Part shown: piece by piece, positions 8,681-17,686 of the stretch
Layout: each line of letters opens with the position of its first letter
How positions within the stretch are numbered: the stretch's first letter is position 1
Assembly (NCBI RefSeq): GCF_030818695.1
Contig: NZ_JAUTAR010000001.1
Span: forward strand, 1 to 64,000
DNA length: 64,000 nucleotides
Source: Chryseobacterium sp. SORGH_AS_0447
GTDB taxonomy: Bacteria; Bacteroidota; Bacteroidia; Flavobacteriales; Weeksellaceae
Reading direction: 5' to 3'
Made by a program: the position numbers and the translations under genes
The notes under the pieces: generated by a model
Seen by the model: the letters and a program-made list of their open reading frames with translations, nothing else
Database searches by the model: none
What the model was told of the DNA's origin: nothing

Positions 8681-10270
8681 TTAATCTGTAATCGTAACCT
8701 GAACATTACGGTTCCACTTAAAATTTCTGATATTTCTTCTTAACTGGGCTTCGTTGCCACAGTCAATTGAATAAACAGACACCTCGTCCCTTGCAACTGT
8801 GATCGGATGGGTTATTTTCAGTACCGCTACTTTCTTCCAGCTTTTCGGTATGTACGGATGCAGCCATGCATCATATAGTATAGCTATATCATATTTCCGG
8901 TCAGCGGTATATTGCGTGAGAAAATATTCGAAGTTATGATCCGGATGTTTTTTGTTTTCGTTGAAAGGAATGGTTTCTTTAGATCCCAGGCCGGCAATAT
9001 CGAGGAGACGAATATCCGTAAAGTAAGTAATGGCTCCGATATCATTTGCAACTACTTTTGATTCGTTATAGTAGGCATGGAGAAATTTTGCCGACTGGAT
9101 CTGCTGCTCGTAAATATTCTTTCCGCCTTCAGACAACATCGTATGTGCGCTGAAACATTTATAGAACAGCAGGAAGATATTCATTGTAATAAAAACGGAC
9201 AGGACTTTTTCTTTGTTAAAATACCCTTTGAAATCTTCGATAAAACCCCGAACTCTTGGAATGATGGCCATAGAAAAACCAGCCAGCAAATAAGCTTCAT
9301 ACCGGAACAGCCCTTTCAGATCCGCAAACATGGAATGACAGATCATGGTAAGAGTAATAACAATCAGAAGAAAATTATTCTCAACAGCTTCATACAATTT
9401 CTTATTCTTAAAATCCCAGTACATGAGGATCAGACAGATCAGGATCGGAAAAAAGCCGATTTTATAAAAACTTACATTCAGTAAAAAATTATCCAGAAAA
9501 ATCTCCTTCAGCTGATAGGAGAAATGACTGTCAAATGCAAGCTTCGTCCCTTTTACCACCACCGAATTCGGAAAAAGATAGCCGTCCTGCTGGTAATTAA
9601 TAAGACAGAACAAAGCGATAGGCACAAAACCAGCCAATAAAACAAAAATTGCCCTCCTCCATTTCCTGAGCACCATAAAAACAAAAGCCAGTGCTACAAA
9701 GTAAAACATACTTTCAAAACGGACCAGTCCCATCAGCAGTAGAGAAATATAAAACCCGGCAACCGCCGGTTTATATGGCAGACGCGTAAGATAGAAGATA
9801 TTTAAAACCAATAAGAAAACATGGAATACATGCTCCATCCCGGATAATACCTGCAGATGCAGTACCGAAATAAATAAAGTAAAGAGCACCGACAGAACAA
9901 TACTTTTAATCTTTTCAAAAATACCGCTGAAGTATCGGTTCAGGATATAAACGGTTCCCAACCCGAAAACAATATTTACATACAATGGAATCTGGTCATT
10001 GTTTCCAAAAATTTTAATTAAAATACTTAAAAGATAGGTGAATAACGGAGAGGAAGAAGTAGAGGAAAATTCGTATCGGGTAACGCCCCAAACCTTATAC
10101 AGCGCAAAATTCTTTGCCATCGCCAGATGGATGTAAGCATCATCAATTGGATATATGTAATGCCCGTCAGTCTTCGGAATCGACAGCATATAATAGATCA
10201 TGCAAACCGCAGAAAATACGACAACCGAAATCAGAAAGCTTTTCGAACCTGTACCGGGAAGAGATTTCAT
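8681..10270 (-). CDS. Integral membrane protein, GT-C-type glycosyltransferase-like
   Basis: 529 residues from the ATG at 10270 (MKSLPGTGSKSFL); the frame extends 14 codons further but without a better start. Ten or more membrane helices are visible. After the first helix comes YIYPIDDAYIHLAMAKNFA: a paired acidic motif in the first extracytoplasmic loop is the hallmark of GT-C enzymes (ArnT/PMT/RgtA-like) that use polyprenyl-phosphate sugars. A soluble C-terminal domain (about residues 400-529) follows. Probably transfers a sugar to an envelope lipid, glycan or protein; donor and acceptor are unknown. It is transcribed divergently from dps. Confidence 0.6.
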   Translation of the reverse strand: MKSLPGTGSKSFLISVVVFSAVCMIYYMLSIPKTDGHYIYPIDDAYIHLAMAKNFALYKVWGVTRYEFSSTSSSPLFTYLLSILIKIFGNNDQIPLYVNIVFGLGTVYILNRYFSGIFEKIKSIVLSVLFTLFISVLHLQVLSGMEHVFHVFLLVLNIFYLTRLPYKPAVAGFYISLLLMGLVRFESMFYFVALAFVFMVLRKWRRAIFVLLAGFVPIALFCLINYQQDGYLFPNSVVVKGTKLAFDSHFSYQLKEIFLDNFLLNVSFYKIGFFPILICLILMYWDFKNKKLYEAVENNFLLIVITLTMICHSMFADLKGLFRYEAYLLAGFSMAIIPRVRGFIEDFKGYFNKEKVLSVFITMNIFLLFYKCFSAHTMLSEGGKNIYEQQIQSAKFLHAYYNESKVVANDIGAITYFTDIRLLDIAGLGSKETIPFNENKKHPDHNFEYFLTQYTADRKYDIAILYDAWLHPYIPKSWKKVAVLKITHPITVARDEVSVYSIDCGNEAQLRRNIRNFKWNRNVQVTITD

Positions 10271-10345
10271 AGATAAATTAATTCTAAAAATCTCAAAGAT
10301 AAGTATCATCAATCACTCAACCATGTTTTCGGCACAATATTTCCT

Positions 10346-10353
10346 TAATTTTG
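10346..10353 (+). promoter_or_regulatory. -7 promoter element of dps
   Basis: TAATTTTG, 29 bp before the dps ATG. No strong -33 element is seen. Confidence 0.55.
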
Positions 10354-10382
10354 TTTTTAGAAATAATAAACTGCTTACTTAT

Positions 10383-10859
10383 ATGAAAAATGCCAACATT
10401 ATCGGTCTTCAGGAAGAAGATTGTACAAAAATTGCAGAAAAATTAAATATCCTTCTGGCCAATTATTCCGTATTTTATCAGAATACAAGAGGTTCCCACT
10501 GGAATATTAAGGGAGATCAGTTCTTCACGCTTCACCCGAAGTTTGAGGAATTATACAATAGCCTTGTTCTTAAGATTGACGAGATTGCAGAAAGAATTCT
10601 TACCCTGGGTGCTACTCCTGCACATAATTATTCAGATTACCTGAAGGTAGCTACTATTAAGGAGAGTCAGGAAGTAAGCGATGCAAATAAAAGTGTAGAA
10701 AACATACTGAACTCTTTTAGGGTAGTCATTGATCTTCAGCGAGAATTGCTCGATATTACGGATGAAGCCGGAGATGAAGGAACCAACTCTCAAATGAGCG
10801 ATTACATCACCGAACAGGAAAAAGAAGTTTGGATGTACAATTCATACCTTGGAAAATAA
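10383..10859 (+). CDS. dps: Dps family DNA-binding ferritin-like protein
   Basis: 158 residues from the ATG at 10383, preferred because it follows the -7 element and gives the family's usual length; the longer frame overlaps the divergent gene. The inter-subunit ferroxidase ligands are present with E. coli spacing: H39, H51, D66 and E70 (in TRGSHWNIKGDQFFTLH and KIDEIAER). Dps dodecamers oxidise Fe(II) with peroxide, store the iron and protect DNA. A terminator follows. Confidence 0.95.
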   Translation: MKNANIIGLQEEDCTKIAEKLNILLANYSVFYQNTRGSHWNIKGDQFFTLHPKFEELYNSLVLKIDEIAERILTLGATPAHNYSDYLKVATIKESQEVSDANKSVENILNSFRVVIDLQRELLDITDEAGDEGTNSQMSDYITEQEKEVWMYNSYLGK

Positions 10860-10887
10860 ACCTAAATTTTTTCCCGGAAAAATCAAA

Positions 10888-10914
10888 AAAATCACCTTAC
10901 ATTTAGGTGATTTT
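10888..10914 (+). terminator. Terminator of dps
   Basis: Stem AAATCACCT / AGGTGATTT with a 7-nt loop, followed by ATTTTT. Confidence 0.75.
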
Positions 10915-10926
10915 ATTTTTAATTAT

Positions 10927-10934
10927 TATATTTG
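10927..10934 (+). promoter_or_regulatory. -7 promoter element of pncB
   Basis: TATATTTG directly after the dps terminator and 18 bp before the pncB ATG, implying a leader of only about a dozen bases. Confidence 0.55.
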
Positions 10935-10952
10935 CGTATAAATTACACAATT

Positions 10953-12131
10953 ATGCATAACGTACGTTTGAACTCCATTCTGGATAACGATTTCTATAAA
11001 ATAACCATGCAGAACGCCGTGGTAAAATTATTTCCTGGCTCTGTTGTAAAATATGAATTTATCAACCGTGGCAAACATCAGTTTCCCGAAGGTTTTGATG
11101 CTGCTTTACGCGAAGCCGTCAATAAAATGGCTGAGCTCAAACTGACGAAAGAAGAAAAGAAATTTATGGCCAATACCTGTCCGTACATAGATCTGCCCTA
11201 CCTTGATTTCCTGGAAGGCTACCATTATGATCCGTCGGAAGTAAAAATCCATCAGGAGGGGAGCGAACTTTCCGTTACGGTAGAAGGGCTTTGGTACAGG
11301 ACCATTCTTTGGGAAGTTCCTTTGCTGGCACTCATCAGCGAGCTGCATTACGAGATGAATCATATGGAAAGGGATTCCAATGAAGTGGTAATGAGCAAAA
11401 CCCTTGAAAAAGCGGATGCTCTGGCAAAGCTGGGGGTAAATTTTGCAGAGTTCGGAACCAGAAGAAGACACTCCCACAAAGTTCAGAATCTGGTGATGGA
11501 AGCACTCACGCAGAAAAAAGATTCCACTTTCATCGGAACATCAAATGTGCATTTTGCAATGAAATATGGCGTAAAACCAATTGGTACCCACGCTCATGAA
11601 TGGTTTATGTTTCATGCTGCAGAATACGGTTTCAAAATGGCGAACGAACTGGCGCTGGAGCATTGGGTAGACGTTTACCGCGGAGATCTGGGAGTTGCCC
11701 TTTCCGATACCTACACCACCGATGTTTTTTTCCAGCAGTTCGATAAAAAGTTTGCGAAACTTTTCGACGGCGTTCGTCACGACAGCGGCGATCCACTGGA
11801 ATTTGCAGATAAGACAATTGCTCACTACCAGAAGCATGGTATCAATCCTCTATTTAAATACATCATTTTTTCCGATGGACTGAATCTTGAAAAGGTAGAG
11901 GAAATCACCAATTACTGCAACGGAAAAATCGGGATTTCTTTCGGTATCGGAACCAACCTTACCAATGACGTTGGCTTAAAACCAATGAATATTGTAATGA
12001 AACTAATCGGTGTACAGGCTCCGAACAAAGAACTCATCCCTACCGTAAAGCTTTCCGATGAGCACGGGAAATACACCGGCGATCCGAAGATGATTGAACT
12101 GGCGAAAGAGTTTTTGAGAATAAAAAATTAA
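10953..12131 (+). CDS. pncB: Nicotinate phosphoribosyltransferase
   Basis: 392 residues from the ATG at 10953 (MHNVRLNSILDNDFYKITMQ); an upstream in-frame TTG at 10932 lies inside the promoter and is rejected. Family signatures are NDFYKITMQNAV, FAEFGTRRRHSHKVQ, GTSNVHFAMKYGVKPIGTHAHE and RHDSGDP. The enzyme makes nicotinate mononucleotide from nicotinate and PRPP with ATP hydrolysis, the entry step of the Preiss-Handler NAD salvage route. Single-gene unit. Confidence 0.97.
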   Translation: MHNVRLNSILDNDFYKITMQNAVVKLFPGSVVKYEFINRGKHQFPEGFDAALREAVNKMAELKLTKEEKKFMANTCPYIDLPYLDFLEGYHYDPSEVKIHQEGSELSVTVEGLWYRTILWEVPLLALISELHYEMNHMERDSNEVVMSKTLEKADALAKLGVNFAEFGTRRRHSHKVQNLVMEALTQKKDSTFIGTSNVHFAMKYGVKPIGTHAHEWFMFHAAEYGFKMANELALEHWVDVYRGDLGVALSDTYTTDVFFQQFDKKFAKLFDGVRHDSGDPLEFADKTIAHYQKHGINPLFKYIIFSDGLNLEKVEEITNYCNGKIGISFGIGTNLTNDVGLKPMNIVMKLIGVQAPNKELIPTVKLSDEHGKYTGDPKMIELAKEFLRIKN

Positions 12132-12230
12132 AATAGGTAAATGTGTATTAATATGATTTGATAACTTGCCTTTGTATATTGAAAAATCCGGATGCAATCG
12201 TAAAATAAAAATCTCGAATTAAAAACAAAT

Positions 12231-12257
12231 AAACCTCACAAATATTTGTGAGGTTTT
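12231..12257 (+). terminator. Terminator of pncB
   Basis: Perfect palindrome AAACCTCACAAAT / ATTTGTGAGGTTT followed by TG and T residues. Confidence 0.75.
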
Positions 12258-12310
12258 GTTATCTTTATTAAAAACTAAAACCATACAAACTAATTAAACA
12301 GACTTTATTA

Positions 12311-13618
12311 ATGATTCCAACTATTGTTACAAATTTTTCAATTAGCCTTATTATAGTTATATTTTATTATTTTTTTGATTATAAAAAAGATAATTACTCC
12401 TATTTTATAAAAAGACTTAAAAAAAGAGTTTCTTTCGACAACTCGTTCAGGATATTTAAATACACTTTTTTAATATTTCTCGGATATCATATTTTTAACC
12501 ATTTATTATTTATTAAAACTTTTAATGAATATAAATATTCAAAAACACTATACATCTATCTGATAGAAAATATTTTAGATATTTATATTTTTTCAAGTAT
12601 TCTAATATTATTAATTTATTTAATTTTTAAAGAGCGAATATCTGACAATCTATGTAAAGACTTTGAAAATTCATATGGAAGGAAATTTACTTTCTTTATT
12701 AAATATTACATACTTTATGCAATTTCTTTTGTACTTTTTGCACTAAGTCTGGCATTATCAAATTGGATTTTAGAAACTACTGATATACTATTTATAAAAT
12801 CTGGGTTTTATCCGTTAAAAATAAATTACAATAGCTCAAACTATTATCAAAGTGGTGTTTACCTTTCTACTATTTTGTCATTTCTAACGACATTTATCTT
12901 TTTTAACTCAATTATAAAGCATCTTAATAGTAGATATACCCCTTTTGAGCTGGTTAATTTCTTTTTGATATGTGTTATAGTTGCAATTGGAACCTTTTCA
13001 GGATTTTATTCATTATTAAATTTCGTTATAAATATATATTATTTGGGATACGACGGAGAATGGATTAATCAGGACAAATTGGTTGGCTACTACTCAATAA
13101 GAATAACGTCAATTATATTATTGTTTAGTTTGTTAACTTTTATTTATAAAACAATTTTTCATGGAAATATTATTTATGCTCTGATACTGGGTCTACTACC
13201 TTTGGAAAACAAACTTTATGATACAAGAAATATAGCGTCTTTATACGGACTTGATAGTGATTATTATGATAAAATTTATTTTTTACAACTAGGATTTTAT
13301 ATCTTAAGTATATTTATATCTCAGTTTTTAATATCAAATAATTCTATCGATTTTTATAGTTCAATTATTTTTTTGGTATCTCCAATTATTGTGGATGACT
13401 TTTTAGTTATTCATGTATACCACAAAAAATTTGGATATATAGATAAATTACATAATGCAAAAATTAATGGCTTTAATATAATTTTATTTATTTCATCCAT
13501 TACTACTTTACATATTGAGAAAAAGAGCTTACTGTTGATATTTTATATAATTTTTTCAATTATCTTTTTAATAATTTTTGTAAACGATTTCCGTAAAAAC
13601 TTATTAATTAAGCAATAA
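12311..13618 (+). CDS. Polytopic membrane protein of unknown function, strongly AT-rich
   Basis: 435 residues, with roughly ten predicted membrane helices (for example FKYTFLIFLGYHIFNHLLF, YILYAISFVLFALSLALSNW and LLLIFYIIFSIIFLIIFV). Very rich in Ile, Phe, Tyr, Asn and Lys. No family motif is recognised. The DNA is visibly more AT-rich than both neighbours, and codons are almost all A/T-ending, unlike pncB and the DUF5995 gene. This suggests recent acquisition or weak selection. The gene starts 53 bp after the pncB terminator and ends 33 bp before the next gene. Confidence 0.7.
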   Translation: MIPTIVTNFSISLIIVIFYYFFDYKKDNYSYFIKRLKKRVSFDNSFRIFKYTFLIFLGYHIFNHLLFIKTFNEYKYSKTLYIYLIENILDIYIFSSILILLIYLIFKERISDNLCKDFENSYGRKFTFFIKYYILYAISFVLFALSLALSNWILETTDILFIKSGFYPLKINYNSSNYYQSGVYLSTILSFLTTFIFFNSIIKHLNSRYTPFELVNFFLICVIVAIGTFSGFYSLLNFVINIYYLGYDGEWINQDKLVGYYSIRITSIILLFSLLTFIYKTIFHGNIIYALILGLLPLENKLYDTRNIASLYGLDSDYYDKIYFLQLGFYILSIFISQFLISNNSIDFYSSIIFLVSPIIVDDFLVIHVYHKKFGYIDKLHNAKINGFNIILFISSITTLHIEKKSLLLIFYIIFSIIFLIIFVNDFRKNLLIKQ

Positions 13619-13651
13619 CAATTACTTCTTAATATTAAAACAAAAACCACC

Positions 13652-14407
13652 ATGAAAACCATCGAAGAAGTCCTTAAAAAATTAGACGAAATTATTAGCT
13701 GGGCTAAAGAAAACCAAAGCCCGGTAGGCTATTTTGCATGCACCTACAGAATTATGACCGCCCAGGTTTTAAAGGGAATTCAGCAGAAAAAATTTGAAGA
13801 CAATCCAAGGATGACGGTGCTGGATGTTGCTTTTGCAAGCCGTTATCTTGAGGCTTGGGAATCCTATTCGGCAGGGAAAAGATGCAGCAATTCCTGGTAT
13901 ATCGCTTTTGAAGCCGCAAAAAATAAAGACCTGCTGATCCTGCAGCACATCTTTTTGGGAATGAATGCCCACATCAATCTCGATCTGGGAATTTCCGCAG
14001 CCTCCATCATGCCTAACCGGAAGATCGCTCCCCTGAAAAAAGATTTTGAAAACATCAACAATGTTATTGCCTCCATCAACCAGAAAGTACAGGATTCCCT
14101 GAACCGGATCTGCTACCCGGTAGAGCTGATTGATAAAATCTCCAACGGAAAAGACAACGCCGTGCTCGATTTTGCCATTTCCAAGGCACGGGAAACCTCA
14201 TGGGCAACCGCAGTTATGACCTCCAACGCGCCCAATTTTATGAAAGAATCCGTAATCGGAATTGTGGATTATGCCGCCGCAAAAGTTGCCTCACAGATTA
14301 TCAGTCCCCGTATCCTGACACCGGCTTTAGTAAAACAATTAAAGAAATGCGAAAGCAGCGACGTCCGGAAAAACATCGAAATTCTGGCTTCACCGAAAAA
14401 TGGGTAA
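13652..14407 (+). CDS. DUF5995 family protein
   Basis: 251 residues, soluble and mostly helical. Motifs typical of the family are seen: PVGYFACTYRIMT, WESYSAGKRCSNSWYIAF, HIFLGMNAHINLDLGI and ARETSWATA. The His residues in the HINLDLG segment suggest a metal or catalytic site, but no function is established for DUF5995. It has normal composition, in contrast to the AT-rich gene before it. Confidence 0.8.
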   Translation: MKTIEEVLKKLDEIISWAKENQSPVGYFACTYRIMTAQVLKGIQQKKFEDNPRMTVLDVAFASRYLEAWESYSAGKRCSNSWYIAFEAAKNKDLLILQHIFLGMNAHINLDLGISAASIMPNRKIAPLKKDFENINNVIASINQKVQDSLNRICYPVELIDKISNGKDNAVLDFAISKARETSWATAVMTSNAPNFMKESVIGIVDYAAAKVASQIISPRILTPALVKQLKKCESSDVRKNIEILASPKNG

Positions 14408-14424
14408 TGGTAAAATACTTTAAT

Positions 14425-15084
14425 TTAAAGCTTGCTTAATTTTTTCATGAGAATTCCTTCCATTTTTTCATAGCCCTTTGCGGTAGGGTGAATTTCATCT
14501 TCAGTATAGATCTTATCCAGCCCGTTGCGTGAATCTTTCATTTGGGAATGGTAATCAACATAAGGGATATTATGTTTTTTTGCATAATCTGAAATCATTT
14601 TATTAAGGGCAATTACCTTATCTGCGGGATGCATATCTTTTCTCCAGCCGAAATCATAAGCCGGGAGAACCGAGCATAGCACCACTTTGATATTATTGGC
14701 TTTGGCCAGTTCCACCATCGAAACAATATTTCCGAAAACTTTGTCTAAAGAGATCGGACCCTGATTTTCCGCAATATCATTGGTTCCTCCCAAAATAATT
14801 ACCCGTTTCGGCTTCAGGTTGATGACATCTTCCCGGAATCTCAAAAGCATCTGGGAAGTAACCTGTCCGCTGATTCCTCTCCCGACAAAATTGTTTTTCT
14901 TGAAGAAAGAAGGATCTTTGGAAACCCAGCCTTCCGTAATTGAATCTCCCATAAAAATGGAGTTAGGCGCTATTTTTCCGGCTAAAATTTCCTGGTTCTG
15001 CTTTTCATATTTTGCATAATTGGCGAAGTCCTGTCCAGATACGACGGCTGAAAAAAGAATGACAGCCAGGCTTAAAAATTTCAT
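14425..15084 (-). CDS. Secreted SGNH/GDSL-type hydrolase
   Basis: 219 residues with a signal peptide (MKFLSLAVILFSAVVSGQ). The four SGNH blocks are intact: S48 in FMGDSITEGW, G72 in GRGISGQ, N102 in GGTNDIA, and D196/H199 in EDEIHP. It is therefore probably an active esterase or lipase acting outside the cytoplasmic membrane, related to the platelet-activating-factor acetylhydrolase-like members. Substrate is unknown. It converges with the DUF5995 gene. Confidence 0.9.
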   Translation of the reverse strand: MKFLSLAVILFSAVVSGQDFANYAKYEKQNQEILAGKIAPNSIFMGDSITEGWVSKDPSFFKKNNFVGRGISGQVTSQMLLRFREDVINLKPKRVIILGGTNDIAENQGPISLDKVFGNIVSMVELAKANNIKVVLCSVLPAYDFGWRKDMHPADKVIALNKMISDYAKKHNIPYVDYHSQMKDSRNGLDKIYTEDEIHPTAKGYEKMEGILMKKLSKL

Positions 15085-15251
15085 ACGATCTTATTTTACA
15101 ATTTGAATATATGAAATAACGCAAAACAAATTGATTTTCCAAATACGTTTCTAGAATTTTGCATATTAATGAAAGCAAACAGAATGACCACAAATTTCAC
15201 GTTTTACATAAAATTACGGGTTCCCGTCAAAAAAATAAACTTTCCTTTTTG

Positions 15252-15259
15252 TAATTTTG
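15252..15259 (+). promoter_or_regulatory. -7 element abutting the rmuC start
   Basis: TAATTTTG ends 4 bp before the rmuC ATG. Transcription is expected to begin at or within a few bases of the start codon, so the message would be leaderless. Confidence 0.55.
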
Positions 15260-15263
15260 ATAG

Positions 15264-16772
15264 ATGGAGATAACGTATTTAATCATCGGATGTATTGCCG
15301 GAGGAATTATTGGAGCAGTGATTGTATATTTCGCCCTGAAATCATCAACCATTTCAAGAAATTCATACGACGAACTCAATAATTTATATATTAAAAATAA
15401 TTCTGACCTTGAAAATGCCGGCCTTAAAATTCAGGAACTGACCCGGCATATGGAGAGGGAAAAAGAGGTCACTATTCAACAAACCGATATATTCAACGAT
15501 CTGAAAAATGAATTTGCAAGAATTTCGGCGGAACACGCTTCCCTGCAAAAGCAGTTTTTGGAACAGAAAGAATTTACGGCAAAACAGAATTTCCAGATCG
15601 AAACCCTTCTGACTGAAAAGCAATCGCTTTTTGCTAAAAATTCCGAACTCTCGGCAATCAACGAAAGCCTGCAGAAATCTTTGCAGACCCAAAAAGAGGA
15701 AATTGCCAAGATTCAGGAGGATTCCAAAATCCAGTTTGAAAACCTGGCCAACAAAATCCTGGAAGAAAAGACAGAGAAATTTACCACGCTCAATCAGAAC
15801 AATTTAAAAACCATCCTCGAACCTTTCCAGGAAAAAATCACCGATCTGAAAAACCGGGTAAATGAAGCCTACGAAAAGGAAAACAAAGAACGTTTTTCCC
15901 TTGCCGAGAAAGTAAAGGAACTGGCCGAGCTCAACCAACAGATCTCCGAAGATGCCAAAAAGCTTACCCGAGCCCTGAAAGGCGAAAGCAAAACGCAAGG
16001 GAACTGGGGAGAAATGATTCTGGAAAGCATTTTGGAAAAATCCGGACTGGTAAAAGGAAGAGAATATTTTCTGGAACATGAGCTCCGGGATGAAGACAAC
16101 AAAGCGCTCTTTTCCGAATTCTCGGGTAAAAAAATGCGTCCGGATGCCGTCGTAAAATATCCGGATGAAAGAAATGTGATCATCGATTCCAAAGTTTCAC
16201 TTACCGCCTTTACCGATCTTGTCGATGAAACAGATCAGGATATCTACCTGATGCGGCTTAACCAGCATTTGTCTTCCATCAAAAACCACATTACACAACT
16301 CAGCCAGAAAGCTTATGACGATTATGGAAAATCGCTGGATTTCGTGATGATGTTTATTCCAAGTGAGCCGGCTTATATTGCTGCGATGCAGGCAGACCAG
16401 AATCTCTGGAATTTTGCCTATGAAAGAAGAATCTTATTATTAAATCCGAGTAATTTAATTACCTCTCTAAAATTGATCGCCGATCTTTGGAAAAGGGAAT
16501 ACCAGAACCGGAATTCTATGGAAATTGCTGAAAGAGGAGCTAAGCTGTACGATAAATTTGTAGGCTTTGTGGAAAATCTTGAAAAGGTGGGAAAAAACCT
16601 GGACCAGGCAAAAAACGTTTACAACGATGCTTACAAGCAGCTTTCTACCGGAAACGACAATCTCGTTATCCAGACCCAGAAGCTGAAATCTCTTGGAATT
16701 AAAAACAAAAAAGACCTTCCGCCAAGCCTTGTAGAAAATTCACAGATTACTCTTGAAACCTCGGAAGATTAA
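15264..16772 (+). CDS. rmuC: DNA recombination protein RmuC
   Basis: 502 residues: an N-terminal membrane anchor (residues 3-25), a long coiled coil (about 30-230), then the RmuC domain with QGNWGEMILESILEKSGL, MRPDAVVKYPDERNVIIDSKVSL and EPAYIAAMQ. The core belongs to the PD-(D/E)XK nuclease-like fold (D and DSK residues visible). RmuC limits inversions at short inverted repeats in E. coli. The full-length frame is intact and ends before a terminator. Confidence 0.95.
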   Translation: MEITYLIIGCIAGGIIGAVIVYFALKSSTISRNSYDELNNLYIKNNSDLENAGLKIQELTRHMEREKEVTIQQTDIFNDLKNEFARISAEHASLQKQFLEQKEFTAKQNFQIETLLTEKQSLFAKNSELSAINESLQKSLQTQKEEIAKIQEDSKIQFENLANKILEEKTEKFTTLNQNNLKTILEPFQEKITDLKNRVNEAYEKENKERFSLAEKVKELAELNQQISEDAKKLTRALKGESKTQGNWGEMILESILEKSGLVKGREYFLEHELRDEDNKALFSEFSGKKMRPDAVVKYPDERNVIIDSKVSLTAFTDLVDETDQDIYLMRLNQHLSSIKNHITQLSQKAYDDYGKSLDFVMMFIPSEPAYIAAMQADQNLWNFAYERRILLLNPSNLITSLKLIADLWKREYQNRNSMEIAERGAKLYDKFVGFVENLEKVGKNLDQAKNVYNDAYKQLSTGNDNLVIQTQKLKSLGIKNKKDLPPSLVENSQITLETSED

Positions 16773-16778
16773 ATATAG

Positions 16779-16806
16779 AACCTCAGATCAGCACTGAGGT
16801 TTTTTA
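16779..16806 (+). terminator. Terminator of rmuC
   Basis: Stem AACCTCAG / CTGAGGTT followed by TTTTT. It lies just upstream of the promoter of the next gene. Confidence 0.75.
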
Positions 16807-16814
16807 TTTACCTG

Positions 16815-16832
16815 TAATTTTGATTAATTTTG
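16815..16832 (+). promoter_or_regulatory. Tandem -7 elements upstream of the TrmH-type gene
   Basis: Two identical TAATTTTG octamers, at 16815-16822 and 16825-16832, one helical turn apart. The second ends 4 bp before the ATG at 16837, again suggesting a leaderless message. Confidence 0.5.
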
Positions 16833-16836
16833 CAGG

Positions 16837-17604
16837 ATGATCATAGAAAGCTTTCAGAACGAAAAAGTAAAACACGTTACCAAACTTCTTACCGACAACC
16901 GATTCCGTAAAAAATCGGATGTTTTTGTCGTGGAAGGGCAGCAGGAAAATGCGCGTGCACAAAAATACGGGTTCCAGCCTTTGGAATTTTTTATCTGTGA
17001 AACCATTTTTCAGCAAGAACTTCCTCAGGGAAAAACGCATTTGGTAAGTGAGAAAGTATATGAAAAAATCGCTTACCGCGGAACCTCGGAAGGAATTATC
17101 GGTATCTATAAAACAAAGGAATCGGATCTATCCTCCTTTAAGCCTAAAAAGGATTCTACCGTCATTATTGTAGAAGGCGTAGAAAAGCCGGGAAATCTAG
17201 GGGCGATCTTAAGAAGCTGCGAAGCTTTTGGTATTGATGCCTTGATCGTTGCAGACGGTAAAACAGATTTTTATAACCCCAATGTTATCAGATCAAGCGT
17301 GGGCTGCCTTTTCGGGATGGACGTTTTCCAGGCGGAGAACCCGGAAACCCTTGAATTTCTTCAGCAGAATAATTTCAACATCTATACAACGATCATGGAT
17401 GAAACAGCAGAAGACCTTTACATCCGTGATTTCAAGCAGAGATCCGCAGTCCTGTTCGGTACGGAACATTCCGGGCTCAGCGATTTTTGGATCGGCAAAG
17501 GAAAGAATACCCTGATTCCGATGGCAGGAAGTATTGATTCCCTTAATCTGAGCAATGCGGTGGCCATAACCTGCTATGAAACATTGAAGCAGAAAAAAAG
17601 TTAA
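16837..17604 (+). CDS. TrmH/SpoU-family RNA 2'-O-methyltransferase
   Basis: 255 residues. An N-terminal substrate-binding domain (about residues 1-95, KVKHVTKLL...VFVVEGQQ) precedes the SPOUT domain. SPOUT motifs are clear: EKPGNLGAILRSCEAFG, LFGTEHSGLSD and IPMAGSIDSLNLSNAVAI, which form the knotted SAM site. It methylates a ribose 2'-OH in rRNA or tRNA. The exact nucleotide cannot be assigned from sequence. Single gene. Confidence 0.92.
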   Translation: MIIESFQNEKVKHVTKLLTDNRFRKKSDVFVVEGQQENARAQKYGFQPLEFFICETIFQQELPQGKTHLVSEKVYEKIAYRGTSEGIIGIYKTKESDLSSFKPKKDSTVIIVEGVEKPGNLGAILRSCEAFGIDALIVADGKTDFYNPNVIRSSVGCLFGMDVFQAENPETLEFLQQNNFNIYTTIMDETAEDLYIRDFKQRSAVLFGTEHSGLSDFWIGKGKNTLIPMAGSIDSLNLSNAVAITCYETLKQKKS

Positions 17605-17635
17605 ATACTTTATTACTAAAAAAAATAAACGCATA

Positions 17636-17666
17636 AAAAAACCGCTCACATAGTGAACGGTTCTTT
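17636..17666 (-). terminator. Terminator between convergent genes
   Basis: Stem AACCG-TCA / TGA-CGGTT with flanking A and T runs on both strands. It ends the lipoprotein gene and can also serve the methyltransferase gene. Confidence 0.65.
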
Positions 17667-17686
17667 TATTTTAGCAGAGCTAGAAA

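Noticed and set aside
10200..10382. Longer start for dps
   Set aside because: It overlaps the divergent gene and lies upstream of the -7 element; the ATG at 10383 gives the standard Dps N-terminus.
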